A stretch of 64,000 nucleotides of DNA from JAGRCP01 sp942490705 (GTDB taxonomy: Bacteria > Chloroflexota > Anaerolineae > Caldilineales > Caldilineaceae): the NCBI GenBank assembly GCA_942490705.1, contig CALNXY010000003.1, forward strand, positions 310,001-374,000, written 5' to 3'. Position numbers and translations under genes: made by a program. The notes under the pieces are model-generated. The model was not told the DNA's origin. It saw only the letters and a program-made list of their open reading frames with translations, and made no database searches. This document shows, in pieces, positions 26,526-35,361 of the stretch. How positions within the stretch are numbered: position 1 is the stretch's first letter; every line of letters starts with the position of its first letter.

Positions 26526-27575
26526 TCAATTGGCAATCGATTCGGGTTCGACCACCACTTTCAGACCGACGCCGCTATTGGCGGTTTCAAAGGCTTCGGC
26601 GACCTGGTCCAGGGGAAAGCGGTGGGTAATGAGTCGTTCAATGGGGATCGCGCCCTGTGCGTAGAGATCCAGGGCCATGGCGTGCATGGTCGGGTGATAG
26701 GAGAAGGCGCCGATCACTTCCCGTTCGCCGTAGTGGAGCAGGTTCGAGTCCATGCTCATCATGGGTTGGCTCTTGGGTACGCCACCGAAGAGCACGATCT
26801 TGCCGCCTTTGCGCGTCATGTGCACGGCTGCGGTCTGCGTCTCCACCGCCGGATTGGCGCAGATGACGATGTCGGCGCCCAGGCCGTCGGTCAGTTCCAG
26901 CGTCTTGTCGATCATGTCGTCGGTGCGCAGATCGATGATGGCGTCGGGCTCAAAGCGTGCGGCCATCTCACGCCGCGATTCGCTGCGTACGACGATAAAG
27001 GCGCGCGCGCCGCGGGCCTTGGCTGTTGCAACCAGCAGCATGCCAATCGGGCCGGCGCCGATCACGACGACCGTGTCGTTGAGGCTGGTGTTGGTCTTGA
27101 TATGGGACGCCAGCACAGACGAGCAGGGCTCGGCCATGGCCGCGATCTCAAACGAAACGCGTTCGGGGATCGGATTGACGATGCCTCGGCTCAATGCCTC
27201 GGCGGGCAAGACGATCCTTTCGGCAAAGCCCCCAGGGTAGGCGGGCGTGATCCCCATGAACTGGGTGTTGTCGCAGATGTTGTAGAGACCGCGTTGGCAA
27301 TACCAGCATTCACCGCAGTGAATGTCGGGACCGATCGCCAGCCGGTCGCTTACCTTGTAGCGCGTCACCGCAGGTCCGACCGATTCGACCACCCCTGCAA
27401 CTTCGTGGCCGGGGACGAACTCGGCCGCATCAACGCCCTGGCGCCAGCGTCGCAAATCGGAGCCACAGACGCCCACGGCTTTAACTTTGAGCACCAGGCC
27501 ATCATTTGGGGTGATCGGGTCAGCCACCTCTCGCAACTCGAGCGTGCGCGGGGCGGTTTGGACAGCAACTTTCAT
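26526..27575 (-). CDS. Zinc-dependent medium-chain alcohol/polyol dehydrogenase
   Basis: A 349-residue dehydrogenase starting MKVAVQTAPRTLELREV. Catalytic zinc ligands are in VCGSDLRRW and PGHEVAGVVE. The structural zinc lobe has four cysteines in CGECWYCQRGLYNIC. The Rossmann fold shows VVIGAGPIGMLLVATAKARG (about 170-189). This arrangement is that of sorbitol/threonine-dehydrogenase-type enzymes, which interconvert a polyol or sugar alcohol and a ketose with NAD(P). The frame is open to 27647 but lacks family similarity there. It lies 25 bases before the xylulokinase-like gene, so the pair could oxidise and then phosphorylate the same sugar. Confidence 0.8.
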   Translation of the reverse strand: MKVAVQTAPRTLELREVADPITPNDGLVLKVKAVGVCGSDLRRWRQGVDAAEFVPGHEVAGVVESVGPAVTRYKVSDRLAIGPDIHCGECWYCQRGLYNICDNTQFMGITPAYPGGFAERIVLPAEALSRGIVNPIPERVSFEIAAMAEPCSSVLASHIKTNTSLNDTVVVIGAGPIGMLLVATAKARGARAFIVVRSESRREMAARFEPDAIIDLRTDDMIDKTLELTDGLGADIVICANPAVETQTAAVHMTRKGGKIVLFGGVPKSQPMMSMDSNLLHYGEREVIGAFSYHPTMHAMALDLYAQGAIPIERLITHRFPLDQVAEAFETANSGVGLKVVVEPESIAN

Positions 27576-27647
27576 AGAACGGTATCCATTTCTATCGTGA
27601 TAATCGCCAACGCAATTGGATCGATTGAGCGCTACAGGTACGATCAA

Positions 27648-29198
27648 CTAGTTCCGCAACGCGGCCAATGTCTGAAAATCATCCTTTACATGGTCGTAGA
27701 TCTGCTTGTAGAGCGCAAAATACTCCATGTAGCGAGCGTGATTCTCCGCGTTGGGCGCCATGGGCGCGGCGTACTCCGCCCACGCTTTGGCCACGGAGAA
27801 GTCAGGGAAGACGCCCGTTGCCACGCCGGCCAGAATGGCGTCGCCTAGCGGTGCGCCCGTACGCTGCTTCACCAGCACCGTGGGCACGTTGAAGACGTCA
27901 GTGATAATCTGACGCCAGAGATCACTTACCGCACCGCCCTCATTGAGCACCAGCGGGTAGTTGATCGGCAGGCCCGATTTCACAATCAGCTGGAAGGAGT
28001 CATAGAGCGCATAGGCCACCGCCTCCATCATCGCCCGCACCAGATGCCCCTTGCCATGATGCAGCGCCAGCCCAAAGATGACCCCACGCGCGGCTGTGTC
28101 CCAGATCGGGGTCCGCTCGCCCGCCAGGTAGGGCAGGATGATGAGCCCTTCACTGCCGGGCGGAATCTTGGCCGCTTCCAGGTTGAGCAAATCGTAGGCG
28201 CTGATGCCTAGCACGCGTTCCGTTTCCATCTCCATCTGCGAGAAATTGTCACGCAGATAGCGCAGCGATTGGCCGCCGGTGGTGGTCGATGGAATCGTCA
28301 CGTAGCGGTTGGCCGAGTCAATGGTATAGGCCAGGTTGATCATGGAGAGACCCACGTCGGAGAAATTGAAGTCGCGGCTGGTGTGGATCACGCCAAAGTT
28401 GCCCACCGTGCCCAGGTTGCTCATGAGGTCGCCCGGATCGGTGATCCCTGCGGCGATGCAGGAGGCGTTGAAGTCGACCTGGCCGGCGGCCACGGGCGTG
28501 CCGGGGGCAAGACCGGTTTCCGCTGCGGCCGCTCGGGTCACGTCGCCAATGATCTCCTCGGAACGGCGGATCTCGGGCAGGATCGCCGACGAGATGCCGA
28601 TGTCGTCCAGCATCTGCTCGTCGAAGCGCTCGTTGAGCAGGTCGTAGGCCACGCCATAAAAGACCGCGCCGCCATGGCAGACCACATTTTCACCCGTCAA
28701 CTTGCGCGTGATGAAACCGTCGATGGTCAGCGCCTTGTCGATGCGGGCGAAGGACTCGGGCCGATTGCGCTGCTCCCAAAGCAGGTTGACCAGCGAAGGA
28801 TGATCTTCGATGCGATTGGCGGTTAGCTGCTGGATGCGCGCTTCGCCGATCTCATCCTGGAGCCACTGGACCTCGGCGGTGGCGCGCCGGTCGAGCAGGT
28901 TATAGGCGCGTTCGATGGGATTGCCCGCGGCATCGACCATGACCATGGACGGCAGCGCGGACGAGACGGCCACGCCGCGGATGTCCCGCGGGTCAATGCG
29001 CGCCTTCTCCAGACACTGCTGGATCATGCGACAGGCCACGGCCCAGTAGCGATTGGCATCGTGTTCAGACCACCCGGGCTGTTCGTGATAGAACGGGTAC
29101 TCCTCGAACGCGGCGCCAAGTACAGTGCCTTCGACGTCAATGATACATGCCTTGGCGCCGCCGGTTCCATAGTCAATGCCCAAGAGAAAATCAGCCAT
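27648..29198 (-). CDS. FGGY-family carbohydrate kinase
   Basis: A 516-residue kinase starting MADFLLGIDYGTGGAKACII, with GAGG upstream of the ATG at 29198. It has YNLLDRRATAEVQWL in the substrate lobe and a QVDFNASCIAAG region. The ATP lobe has NLGTVGNFGVI in place of the usual GT-rich strand, LPYLAGERTPIWDTAARG and LNEGGAVSDLWRQIITDV. The GERTPIWD motif is typical of xylulokinase/gluconokinase-like subfamilies. Its sequence differs from the other FGGY kinase of the array, implying a different substrate. A 95-base gap with a hairpin precedes it. Confidence 0.8.
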   Translation of the reverse strand: MADFLLGIDYGTGGAKACIIDVEGTVLGAAFEEYPFYHEQPGWSEHDANRYWAVACRMIQQCLEKARIDPRDIRGVAVSSALPSMVMVDAAGNPIERAYNLLDRRATAEVQWLQDEIGEARIQQLTANRIEDHPSLVNLLWEQRNRPESFARIDKALTIDGFITRKLTGENVVCHGGAVFYGVAYDLLNERFDEQMLDDIGISSAILPEIRRSEEIIGDVTRAAAAETGLAPGTPVAAGQVDFNASCIAAGITDPGDLMSNLGTVGNFGVIHTSRDFNFSDVGLSMINLAYTIDSANRYVTIPSTTTGGQSLRYLRDNFSQMEMETERVLGISAYDLLNLEAAKIPPGSEGLIILPYLAGERTPIWDTAARGVIFGLALHHGKGHLVRAMMEAVAYALYDSFQLIVKSGLPINYPLVLNEGGAVSDLWRQIITDVFNVPTVLVKQRTGAPLGDAILAGVATGVFPDFSVAKAWAEYAAPMAPNAENHARYMEYFALYKQIYDHVKDDFQTLAALRN

Positions 29199-29232
29199 CA
29201 CACCCCTCTTTTCTGATAGATTCCCGGATTGT

Positions 29233-29288
29233 GATCGAACGCGAATTGAGCGGATTAGGCGCATATGCGTTCGATCCGCGTTCGATCC
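29233..29288. repeat. Hairpin with a duplicated arm between SIS and kinase genes
   Basis: GATCGAACGC (29233-29242) is the exact complement of GCGTTCGATC, present twice in tandem as an 11-bp unit (29267-29277 and 29278-29288). Either copy can close the stem, giving alternative hairpins in the minus-strand message just after the SIS stop codon. Confidence 0.6.
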
Positions 29289-29293
29289 AACCG

Positions 29294-29890
29294 TTATTTA
29301 CGCACGAGATCAGATGTTGCGCCGGACGGATGGGTCTGGGCCAGCGTCGCATTGTCAAAGCCGCGCAGCGTTTTGGCTGCCAGGCAGAGCGCGTCGCAGA
29401 TCGCACCGGCCGAGAGCGTGCTGCCCATGGGGTAGATGCCGTCGCCCTCCGCCTCGACCATGTTTGGCTGTGCCAGGACGATGTCGCTCAACGCGCCCAA
29501 CTCGGAGTCCGGCGTCCAGGTCAGGCTGATCACTTGGCCGCCGCGCTTGCGGGCGACGCGTGCGAAGTCGTTGATTTCGGCACTGCGACCCGCTTTGGAG
29601 AGGGCGATCAGGATGTCGCCCGGCGCTATCGACGCCGAGGGTCCGTGCAGCGCATCGGCTGGATGGACGAAAAAGGCGTGCATGCCGGTCGTGGCAAGCA
29701 GGTGCGCAGCGCGGCGGGCGATGGTGCCCGAAGTGCCTGAACCGGTCGTGAAGATCACGCCAGGGCATTCGGCGAGCAAGCGTACGGCTGTCACGAAGCT
29801 GTCGTCAAGCAGGGCAGCCGTTGCCGTCACCGCCTCGCCTTCGGCGCGTATTAAAGATTGAGCCTCTTTCAAAATGGTTTGATCGTCCAT
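29294..29890 (-). CDS. SIS-domain sugar-phosphate isomerase
   Basis: A 198-residue single-domain SIS protein. The phosphosugar loop is FTTGSGTSGTIARRAAHLLA (about 47-66), followed by FFVHPADALHGPSASIAPGD and the second loop ALSKAGRSAEINDFARVARK. HPADALHG is the motif of arabinose-5-phosphate isomerases (KdsD/GutQ), here without CBS domains. It should interconvert a ketose phosphate and its aldose phosphate. AAGGAA lies seven bases before the ATG. Its place between an epimerase and an FGGY kinase fits pentose-phosphate processing. Hexulose-phosphate isomerase is an alternative. Confidence 0.75.
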   Translation of the reverse strand: MDDQTILKEAQSLIRAEGEAVTATAALLDDSFVTAVRLLAECPGVIFTTGSGTSGTIARRAAHLLATTGMHAFFVHPADALHGPSASIAPGDILIALSKAGRSAEINDFARVARKRGGQVISLTWTPDSELGALSDIVLAQPNMVEAEGDGIYPMGSTLSAGAICDALCLAAKTLRGFDNATLAQTHPSGATSDLVRK

Positions 29891-29952
29891 CAGTTTGTTC
29901 CTTCTCGTATTGGTCAGCTTTAATCGTCTATTGAACCGCTGGTCATAACGTT

Positions 29953-30008
29953 CCCGGCACGGCGTCCAGAGCTTTGGGGGAGCCGTAATCGCTCCAGGAC
30001 GTGCCGGG
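29953..30008. repeat. Inverted repeat between epimerase and SIS genes
   Basis: CCCGGCACG (29953-29961) is perfectly complementary to 30000-30008, with a shorter inner stem GTCC/GGAC. It falls in the 174-base gap downstream of the epimerase stop codon in the minus-strand array. Confidence 0.55.
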
Positions 30009-30064
30009 GACGCGGTAGGTGCAAAGTCGGTGGTTTTCGAAGCGTCAACAAAGTCTAGGAGCGT

Positions 30065-30976
30065 TTATGCACGCTCTTGCGCCGGCATCGCGAAGCCGTT
30101 GGGAAAACTAGAATCCAGCTGATACTCGGCGATTCGCTCCATGAATCTCAGATAGTCGATGCCGTCACGCGCCGCGGTGTCGGCGTCTGGGACCATGGGC
30201 GCGCTTTCGATGGTGCAGTAGCCGTCATAGTTGCTGCGCTTCAAGGCGCGCATGACGGCTTTGAAGTCGGTCTTGCCATAGCCTGGCGTGAGCGAGTTGG
30301 AGTCGCGGAAGTGGAGGTGCCAGAGCAGGGGCTGGGCTTCCAGCACCGCCTCAATGGGATCCAATTCCTCCATGTTAACGTGGAACCAGTCGAGCTGGAC
30401 GCCGATGTTGTCGCAACCGGTCAGCGCGATCATTTTGCGATGGTTGCGTGCCGTATTGACGAATTTGCCCATCTCCAAATGATTGGTCGCCTCGAAAACG
30501 AGCAGCATATCGCGCTGCTTGGCGTAGGCCGACATGCGCTGGAGCGCGTCCACGGCCACCGACGTGGCCTCATCCACATTGTCGGCCGTGATTGGTGCAT
30601 GGATGGCGACGGCAATCGTCACGCAGTGGGCGTCCAACTCCGCAGCGAAATCGATGGAGGTCTTTGTCTCAGCAACGGCCAGGTCTGCGGTCTTGGGTTC
30701 AGTCAGCGTCTTGAATTCGGGCGAATAGGGATCCCACATTTCGCCCCAACACTCATTGACACAGGAGACCGCCAGCCCAAAGTCCGCCTTCAAACGCTGA
30801 TGCGTTTCAACGTAAGCCTCCATGGAGACGCCCAGACCGTAGCGACCCTTGGGCGGCGCGATTTCGATGGCGTCGTAGCCATACTTCTTCAGCCGTGCGT
30901 AGGTGTGCTCCGGCTGGAGATAGGCCTCTTCTTGTCCAAAGGTGAGTTGGAAGTAGCTATACTTGAATTTATTCAT
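30065..30976 (-). CDS. Sugar phosphate isomerase/epimerase, TIM-barrel (AP-endonuclease-2 fold)
   Basis: A 303-residue TIM-barrel protein. YGYDAIEIAPPKGRYG is the second strand, SCVNECWGEMWDP follows, and the metal-site residues of the fold are visible: LLVFEATNH (glutamate), VQLDWFHVN (aspartate and histidine), WHLHFRDSN (histidine) and YCTIES (glutamate). The group includes tagatose and psicose 3-epimerases, xylose isomerases and inosose dehydratases. The spacing fits a 3-epimerase-like enzyme, but the substrate is not set. It lies between the glycoside hydrolase and SIS genes of the array. Starts MNKFKYSYFQLTF at an ATG. Confidence 0.75.
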   Translation of the reverse strand: MNKFKYSYFQLTFGQEEAYLQPEHTYARLKKYGYDAIEIAPPKGRYGLGVSMEAYVETHQRLKADFGLAVSCVNECWGEMWDPYSPEFKTLTEPKTADLAVAETKTSIDFAAELDAHCVTIAVAIHAPITADNVDEATSVAVDALQRMSAYAKQRDMLLVFEATNHLEMGKFVNTARNHRKMIALTGCDNIGVQLDWFHVNMEELDPIEAVLEAQPLLWHLHFRDSNSLTPGYGKTDFKAVMRALKRSNYDGYCTIESAPMVPDADTAARDGIDYLRFMERIAEYQLDSSFPNGFAMPAQERA

Positions 30977-31042
30977 ACGGACGCTTGCTGCCTCCCGGTT
31001 GCTGATTCATTTGCCGCTAGCAGGCTGGCGGGGGGAAGATGA

Positions 31043-31127
31043 ATAGGCCGCGGATTGCGCGGATCTGGTGGATTCAAGCGGATAAAACCAAGAAAATCCA
31101 GCTGTTTCAGCCTAATCCGCGGCCTAT
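31043..31127. repeat. 14-bp perfect inverted repeat after the glycoside hydrolase
   Basis: ATAGGCCGCGGATT at 31043-31056 pairs exactly with AATCCGCGGCCTAT at 31114-31127, with 57 bases between. It occupies most of the gap 30977-31158 between hydrolase and epimerase genes. GCGGATT-containing words also appear near 29250 and 59570, suggesting a dispersed repeat. Confidence 0.6.
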
Positions 31128-31158
31128 CTTTTGGGTCTCTCTGACAGGATACTGATGG

Positions 31159-32766
31159 TCAGAATGTAATGACCAATAGCCAATCTTCTGTGCTAGGCGT
31201 CGTGACTTGAATCGTCTCCTTGCCGATCAACAGTGCCGCGTCGAAGCGCTCACCCCGGCGCGGATCGATCCACTGCGCTGCGCTTGGTGACTGTCCGCTG
31301 TTTGCGTGCAGCGTGATTTCGCCGCCGGTAGGCAGATAGGCCACCACAAGATCCTGGTCCGTGCTCTGCGCCACCACCACCGTTTCTCCTACATTGTCTG
31401 GCGCAGACCTTGCCGCCAGTAACTCCGGCGCCGGCCGCAAGGTCTGCCAGGGCAGTGAGGTGAAGAGCTCTTGCAGTACTGTCATCTGCCCGGCGCCCGG
31501 CAACTGCAGCGCGTCTTGCCAGGGCAGGGCGCGCCCGGAATCCGGATGGGCCACGGGCGGACCGCTGCCGTCATCCCAGCCCCACACGCCATGACCGCCA
31601 TAGCTAACGCCCGCCGTTGGTGAAACCAGGAGGCTCCAGTAGGATGCCCGGCGCACATCGAACGCATCGAAGGGGTGGCTATGGTCGTTGATGGCAACGT
31701 GACCTTCGTAATTCGGCTCCAGGTTGATAACGGGCCAGGCGCGCTCCTTCTGCCAGGCCGTGGCCGGCGGACCGTTTACGATCCAGGCCAACGACTCATC
31801 GTCACCGTAATGGCAGCTCTGATAGCCAATGAAGTCCAGCCACGACTCCCCTTCAAAGTCGGCGCCGTACCACTGCTTGCCGGACGGGTGCAGGGTCACC
31901 GGTGCGTGATCGATGTCGCCGAAGACGGCTTCGCCGATCCGCTGCCAGCGCGCGGCGTGCTCGCCGGTATAGACGCCATCGCCCGGTAAAATCCATACCA
32001 CCGGGTTGCCGCCCCAGCGGGCGACCATGTAGCGTGCCAGCAAGATGCACTGATCTTCCGGCAAGGTCAAGCCCGGATTGATGGCCATCACCTCGGGCGG
32101 CCCCCACACGGCCGCCCAGAGCAGGACCGGCACGCTGAGCAAGCCGGCCTGGGTCAGCGCGTCCTGTTTTTGATCCAGACGCTGATAGACGACCGGGTCG
32201 ACTGCAATCGCTTCATGACCGGAAAAAGGCAGCCGCTGATGGATGTCGCCCTGCGGTGCGCTGATCCACTGGGCGCCGACCCATTGCACGGCCGTGAATT
32301 TCTGCTGCGTACGTACATCGACGTAGTGCTGCCAATCGGGCTCGGTTGAGAGCAGCGGCCCATTCCAGCAGGTGTCGGCGAGCCAGAAGAACGGTGTGCC
32401 ATCTACATGTTCCAGGTGACGGCCGTTGCGCGCGACGCTGACGGGGCCGTGCCGTTGGAAGACCGTCGACTCGGCGTTGATGTCGCCCTCACGGCACTCA
32501 AAGTCAGCAACGATGTCATGCAGTCCTTGATTCGTGGTATCGCTGCATTGCGTGCGGTAATGCCACGAGCCGACCTCCGTGGGGATGAAGCGCACACGCC
32601 AGATTCGTCCGCCATCCCAGAAGCCATAGACGTGATGTTGCCTGCCCGATGGCGCAGTAAAGGTGACACGAAGCTCAGCGTCTTGCAACGGGTTATCGTA
32701 CTCGGCGTTGCTCGTAAAATTTGCCTGAAAGCGATCCCAGCGGGATATCGATGGAAGGGAAGTCAA
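31159..32766 (-). CDS. DUF4038 glycoside hydrolase (GH140-like) with DUF5060 domain
   Basis: A 535-residue hydrolase in three parts. An N-terminal beta sandwich (DUF5060-like, about 1-95) has YGFWDGGRIWRVRFIPTEVG. The (beta/alpha)8 catalytic domain (about 115-440) has PFFWLADTCWNGPL, VQWVGAQW, ARWGGNPVVWILPGDG and VINLEPNYEGH with candidate catalytic acids. A small C-terminal sandwich ends the protein. The DUF4038 group includes GH140 apiosidases. There is no signal peptide, so it should act in the cytoplasm on imported glycosides. The start is a TTG at 32766 with GAGG 11 bases upstream; no ATG fits. It follows the ABC genes by 60 bases. Confidence 0.75.
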   Translation of the reverse strand: MTSLPSISRWDRFQANFTSNAEYDNPLQDAELRVTFTAPSGRQHHVYGFWDGGRIWRVRFIPTEVGSWHYRTQCSDTTNQGLHDIVADFECREGDINAESTVFQRHGPVSVARNGRHLEHVDGTPFFWLADTCWNGPLLSTEPDWQHYVDVRTQQKFTAVQWVGAQWISAPQGDIHQRLPFSGHEAIAVDPVVYQRLDQKQDALTQAGLLSVPVLLWAAVWGPPEVMAINPGLTLPEDQCILLARYMVARWGGNPVVWILPGDGVYTGEHAARWQRIGEAVFGDIDHAPVTLHPSGKQWYGADFEGESWLDFIGYQSCHYGDDESLAWIVNGPPATAWQKERAWPVINLEPNYEGHVAINDHSHPFDAFDVRRASYWSLLVSPTAGVSYGGHGVWGWDDGSGPPVAHPDSGRALPWQDALQLPGAGQMTVLQELFTSLPWQTLRPAPELLAARSAPDNVGETVVVAQSTDQDLVVAYLPTGGEITLHANSGQSPSAAQWIDPRRGERFDAALLIGKETIQVTTPSTEDWLLVITF

Positions 32767-32826
32767 TGTGTATGGTTCCTCTATTGGGTAGGCTGGCGGC
32801 GCATGACTCTTTTTGTCAGATTGAGC

Positions 32827-33843
32827 TTAATCGCCGCCCGTTGAATCCGGCAACGCGCCCTCGTCCATGCGGATGTTGCGGCGGCGCAGCTTTTGCAGCT
32901 GCATGTTGCGGAAGGCGTCGAGCAGCACGGCAAAGAAGATGATCGCAGCCATGATCAGCGGCTGCAGATAGATGTCCACCCGCGTATAGACCAGACCGCT
33001 CTGAATCATCTGGATCAGCACTGCGCCCAGCACTGTGCCGGGGAAGACGGTGCCCACGCCGCCGAAGAGGCTGGTGCCGCCCAGCACGGTGGCAGCGATG
33101 GCGTTGAACTCATAGCCTTCACCGAGGCCGGGAATGACCACGCCCTGCTGGGCTACGGCTACAAAGCCGCCCAGCGCGGCGGTGATGCCGCTGATGATGT
33201 AGACGGTACCGATGACGCCCCGTACATTGATGCCGGCCTTCTGCGCCGACTCCTCGTCGTTGCCCACAGCGTAGATGCGCCGTCCCAGCGGCGTCATGGT
33301 GAGAATGATGTGACCGATCAGGACGACGACGGCAAAGATGAAGGTGGGCAGGGCCAGGAAGCCCAGAATTCGGGTATGACCAAGGTCGAGCATGGCGTCG
33401 GGGACGGGAATGGTGACCGAGCGGGTGAAGAGCAGGGCCAACCCCTTGCCGGCCACCATGGTGCCCAGTGTTGCCACGAAGGGGATGACGCGCACGCGGG
33501 TAATCAGCAACGCATTGACGGCGCCAAAGAGTGCACCCACCACCAGGCAGGCCAGGAAGGCGGGCAAGACGCCAAAGCCGAAGTCCTGCATGAGCAGCGC
33601 CGCCACCGCGGTGGAGAGATACATGTTGGAGCCGACTGAGAGGTCGATGCCTGCGGTGAGGATGACGAAGGTCATGCCCACGGCGACGATGCCGATAAAG
33701 GAGGCCTGCTTCAAGATGTTGTCAAAGGTCTGCAGCGCAAAAAAGCGCGGCGAGAGCAGGCCAAAGATCAGAAAGACGACCACGAAGAGGATCAGCGTCG
33801 TGTTCTGCAAGATCACCTGGGCGATGCGGTTGCCGTTTTTCAT
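32827..33843 (-). CDS. Sugar ABC transporter permease, RbsC-type (1)
   Basis: A 338-residue membrane protein with about nine or ten helices. The family motif TAGIDLSVGSNMYLS (about 63-77) and the late segment GEGYEFNAIAATVLGGTSLFGG are typical of ribose/monosaccharide permeases (BPD_transp_2). The start ATG overlaps the ATPase stop (ATGA), so it is translated with the ATPase. It pairs with the second permease upstream to make a heterodimeric channel. Confidence 0.85.
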   Translation of the reverse strand: MKNGNRIAQVILQNTTLILFVVVFLIFGLLSPRFFALQTFDNILKQASFIGIVAVGMTFVILTAGIDLSVGSNMYLSTAVAALLMQDFGFGVLPAFLACLVVGALFGAVNALLITRVRVIPFVATLGTMVAGKGLALLFTRSVTIPVPDAMLDLGHTRILGFLALPTFIFAVVVLIGHIILTMTPLGRRIYAVGNDEESAQKAGINVRGVIGTVYIISGITAALGGFVAVAQQGVVIPGLGEGYEFNAIAATVLGGTSLFGGVGTVFPGTVLGAVLIQMIQSGLVYTRVDIYLQPLIMAAIIFFAVLLDAFRNMQLQKLRRRNIRMDEGALPDSTGGD

Positions 33844-35351
33844 GAGCCGTTCTCCCGGAATGCTGCGCGCAGGAGGAGTTCTTTGGCGAATTCCTCCCGG
33901 TCAAAGATGGCCTGCACTTCGCCGTTGCTCATGACCATGATGCGGTCACACATGCCCGTGAGCTCTTCCAATTCCGACGAGATGAACAAGATGCCGGCGC
34001 CATCGGCCGCAAGCTGGTTGACGATGCTGTAGATTTCAAACTTGGCGCCCACGTCGACGCCGCGCGTGGGCTCGTCGATGATCAGAATTTCAGGCGACTC
34101 CATCAGCCACTTGCCAATCACTGTCTTCTGCTGGTTGCCGCCGCTCAGCGTCTTGACGGCCTGGCCGCGTACGTCCGCGCTCTTGATGCGCAGGCTCTCC
34201 GCCGTCTGATCGATGGCGTTGTAGTAAGTGCCCTCACGAACGGGCATCATGACCGCCCGGGCGTATGCGGGCAACGAAACGAGGCCGATATTCTCGGCGA
34301 TGGAGATATTCATCATCAAGCCTTCGTCACGCCGATTCTCGGTGACGAAGGCCATGCCGTTGGCGATGCTGGCCCGGGCAGAGTGCTTCTTCTGCACCGC
34401 GCCGTCTACGCTGATCTCGCCCCGGTCAGACTCCTCCAGCCCGAAAAGAATGCGCGCCATCTCCGAGCGCCCCGACCCCATGAGGCCAAAGACGCCCAGG
34501 ATTTCACCCTTGTGGAGCGTGAAATTGATATCTTCAATAATGCCCTGTAGCGATAGCCCCGCAACGGTCAAGACCGGCGTTGCGGTCGGGCCGGAGATGC
34601 GCTCGGGATAGAGTTGCTTGATGTCCCGGCCGACCATGGAGGAGATCATGCGGTCGATGGTGAAATCTCCCTGCTCGCCATAGTCGACCAGCTCGCCATC
34701 ACGCAACACGGCAATCTCATCGGCTACGCGCATGACGTCGCCCAAAATGTGGGAAATATAGATGATGGCGGCGCCGTCGGCCCGCAGTCGCTCGATCAGC
34801 TCGAAAAGATGCTCCGTTTCCCGGGCCGTGAGCGACGTGGTGGGCTCGTCGAAGATAATGACGCGCGCATCGACGCTGAGCGCTTTGGCGATTTCCACAA
34901 GCTGCCGCTCACCGGGCGAGAGCTTTTCGACCAGCGTGTCGGGCGTAACATCAAGATCGACCGCCGCCAGGTAGGTCGCAGTCGCGCTGCGCATCTGCCG
35001 CCGGTTGAGCACCGGCATCCAGCCCATGCGCGGAAAGCCGTCGATAAAGATGTTTTCGGCAATGCTCAGGTTGGTGAAGAGATTCAGCTCCTGGTGAATG
35101 AAGGCGATGCCCTCGTCGTAGGCGTCGCTGGGCGTACGTGGCGTGTGGGGCTTGCCGCCTAGGGTCATGCGCCCGCGATCAGGCTGGTGCACGCCGCCCA
35201 GCAGGTTCATGAGCGTGCTCTTGCCCGCGCCATTTTCGCCGACCAAACCGAGAACTCTGCCCGGGGCCAGGCTGAGCGTCACGTCGTTGAGCACCGGTAC
35301 GCCGAAGAAGGATTTGCTGATTGCCTCGAAGGAGACCATGGGTTCGCTCAT
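33840..35351 (-). CDS. Sugar ABC transporter, duplicated ATPase (RbsA/MglA-type)
   Basis: A 503-residue protein with two nucleotide-binding domains. The first has GENGAGKSTLMNLL (Walker A), LSPGERQLVEIAKAL (signature) and VIIFDEPTTSL. The second has a degenerate Walker A, LFGLMGSGRSEMARI, the signature LSGGNQQKTVIGKWL and ILIIDEPTRGVDVG. This unequal pair is characteristic of RbsA/XylG-type importers. I use the ATG at 35351 (MSEPMVSFEAIS); an ATG at 35396 is in the permease gene. It lies ten bases after the second permease. Confidence 0.9.
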   Translation of the reverse strand: MSEPMVSFEAISKSFFGVPVLNDVTLSLAPGRVLGLVGENGAGKSTLMNLLGGVHQPDRGRMTLGGKPHTPRTPSDAYDEGIAFIHQELNLFTNLSIAENIFIDGFPRMGWMPVLNRRQMRSATATYLAAVDLDVTPDTLVEKLSPGERQLVEIAKALSVDARVIIFDEPTTSLTARETEHLFELIERLRADGAAIIYISHILGDVMRVADEIAVLRDGELVDYGEQGDFTIDRMISSMVGRDIKQLYPERISGPTATPVLTVAGLSLQGIIEDINFTLHKGEILGVFGLMGSGRSEMARILFGLEESDRGEISVDGAVQKKHSARASIANGMAFVTENRRDEGLMMNISIAENIGLVSLPAYARAVMMPVREGTYYNAIDQTAESLRIKSADVRGQAVKTLSGGNQQKTVIGKWLMESPEILIIDEPTRGVDVGAKFEIYSIVNQLAADGAGILFISSELEELTGMCDRIMVMSNGEVQAIFDREEFAKELLLRAAFRENGS

Positions 35352-35361
35352 TTTTTCCTTC

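Noticed and set aside
29267..29288. Tandem 11-bp units as the start of a CRISPR array
   Set aside because: Only two contiguous copies, no spacers and no cas genes nearby.
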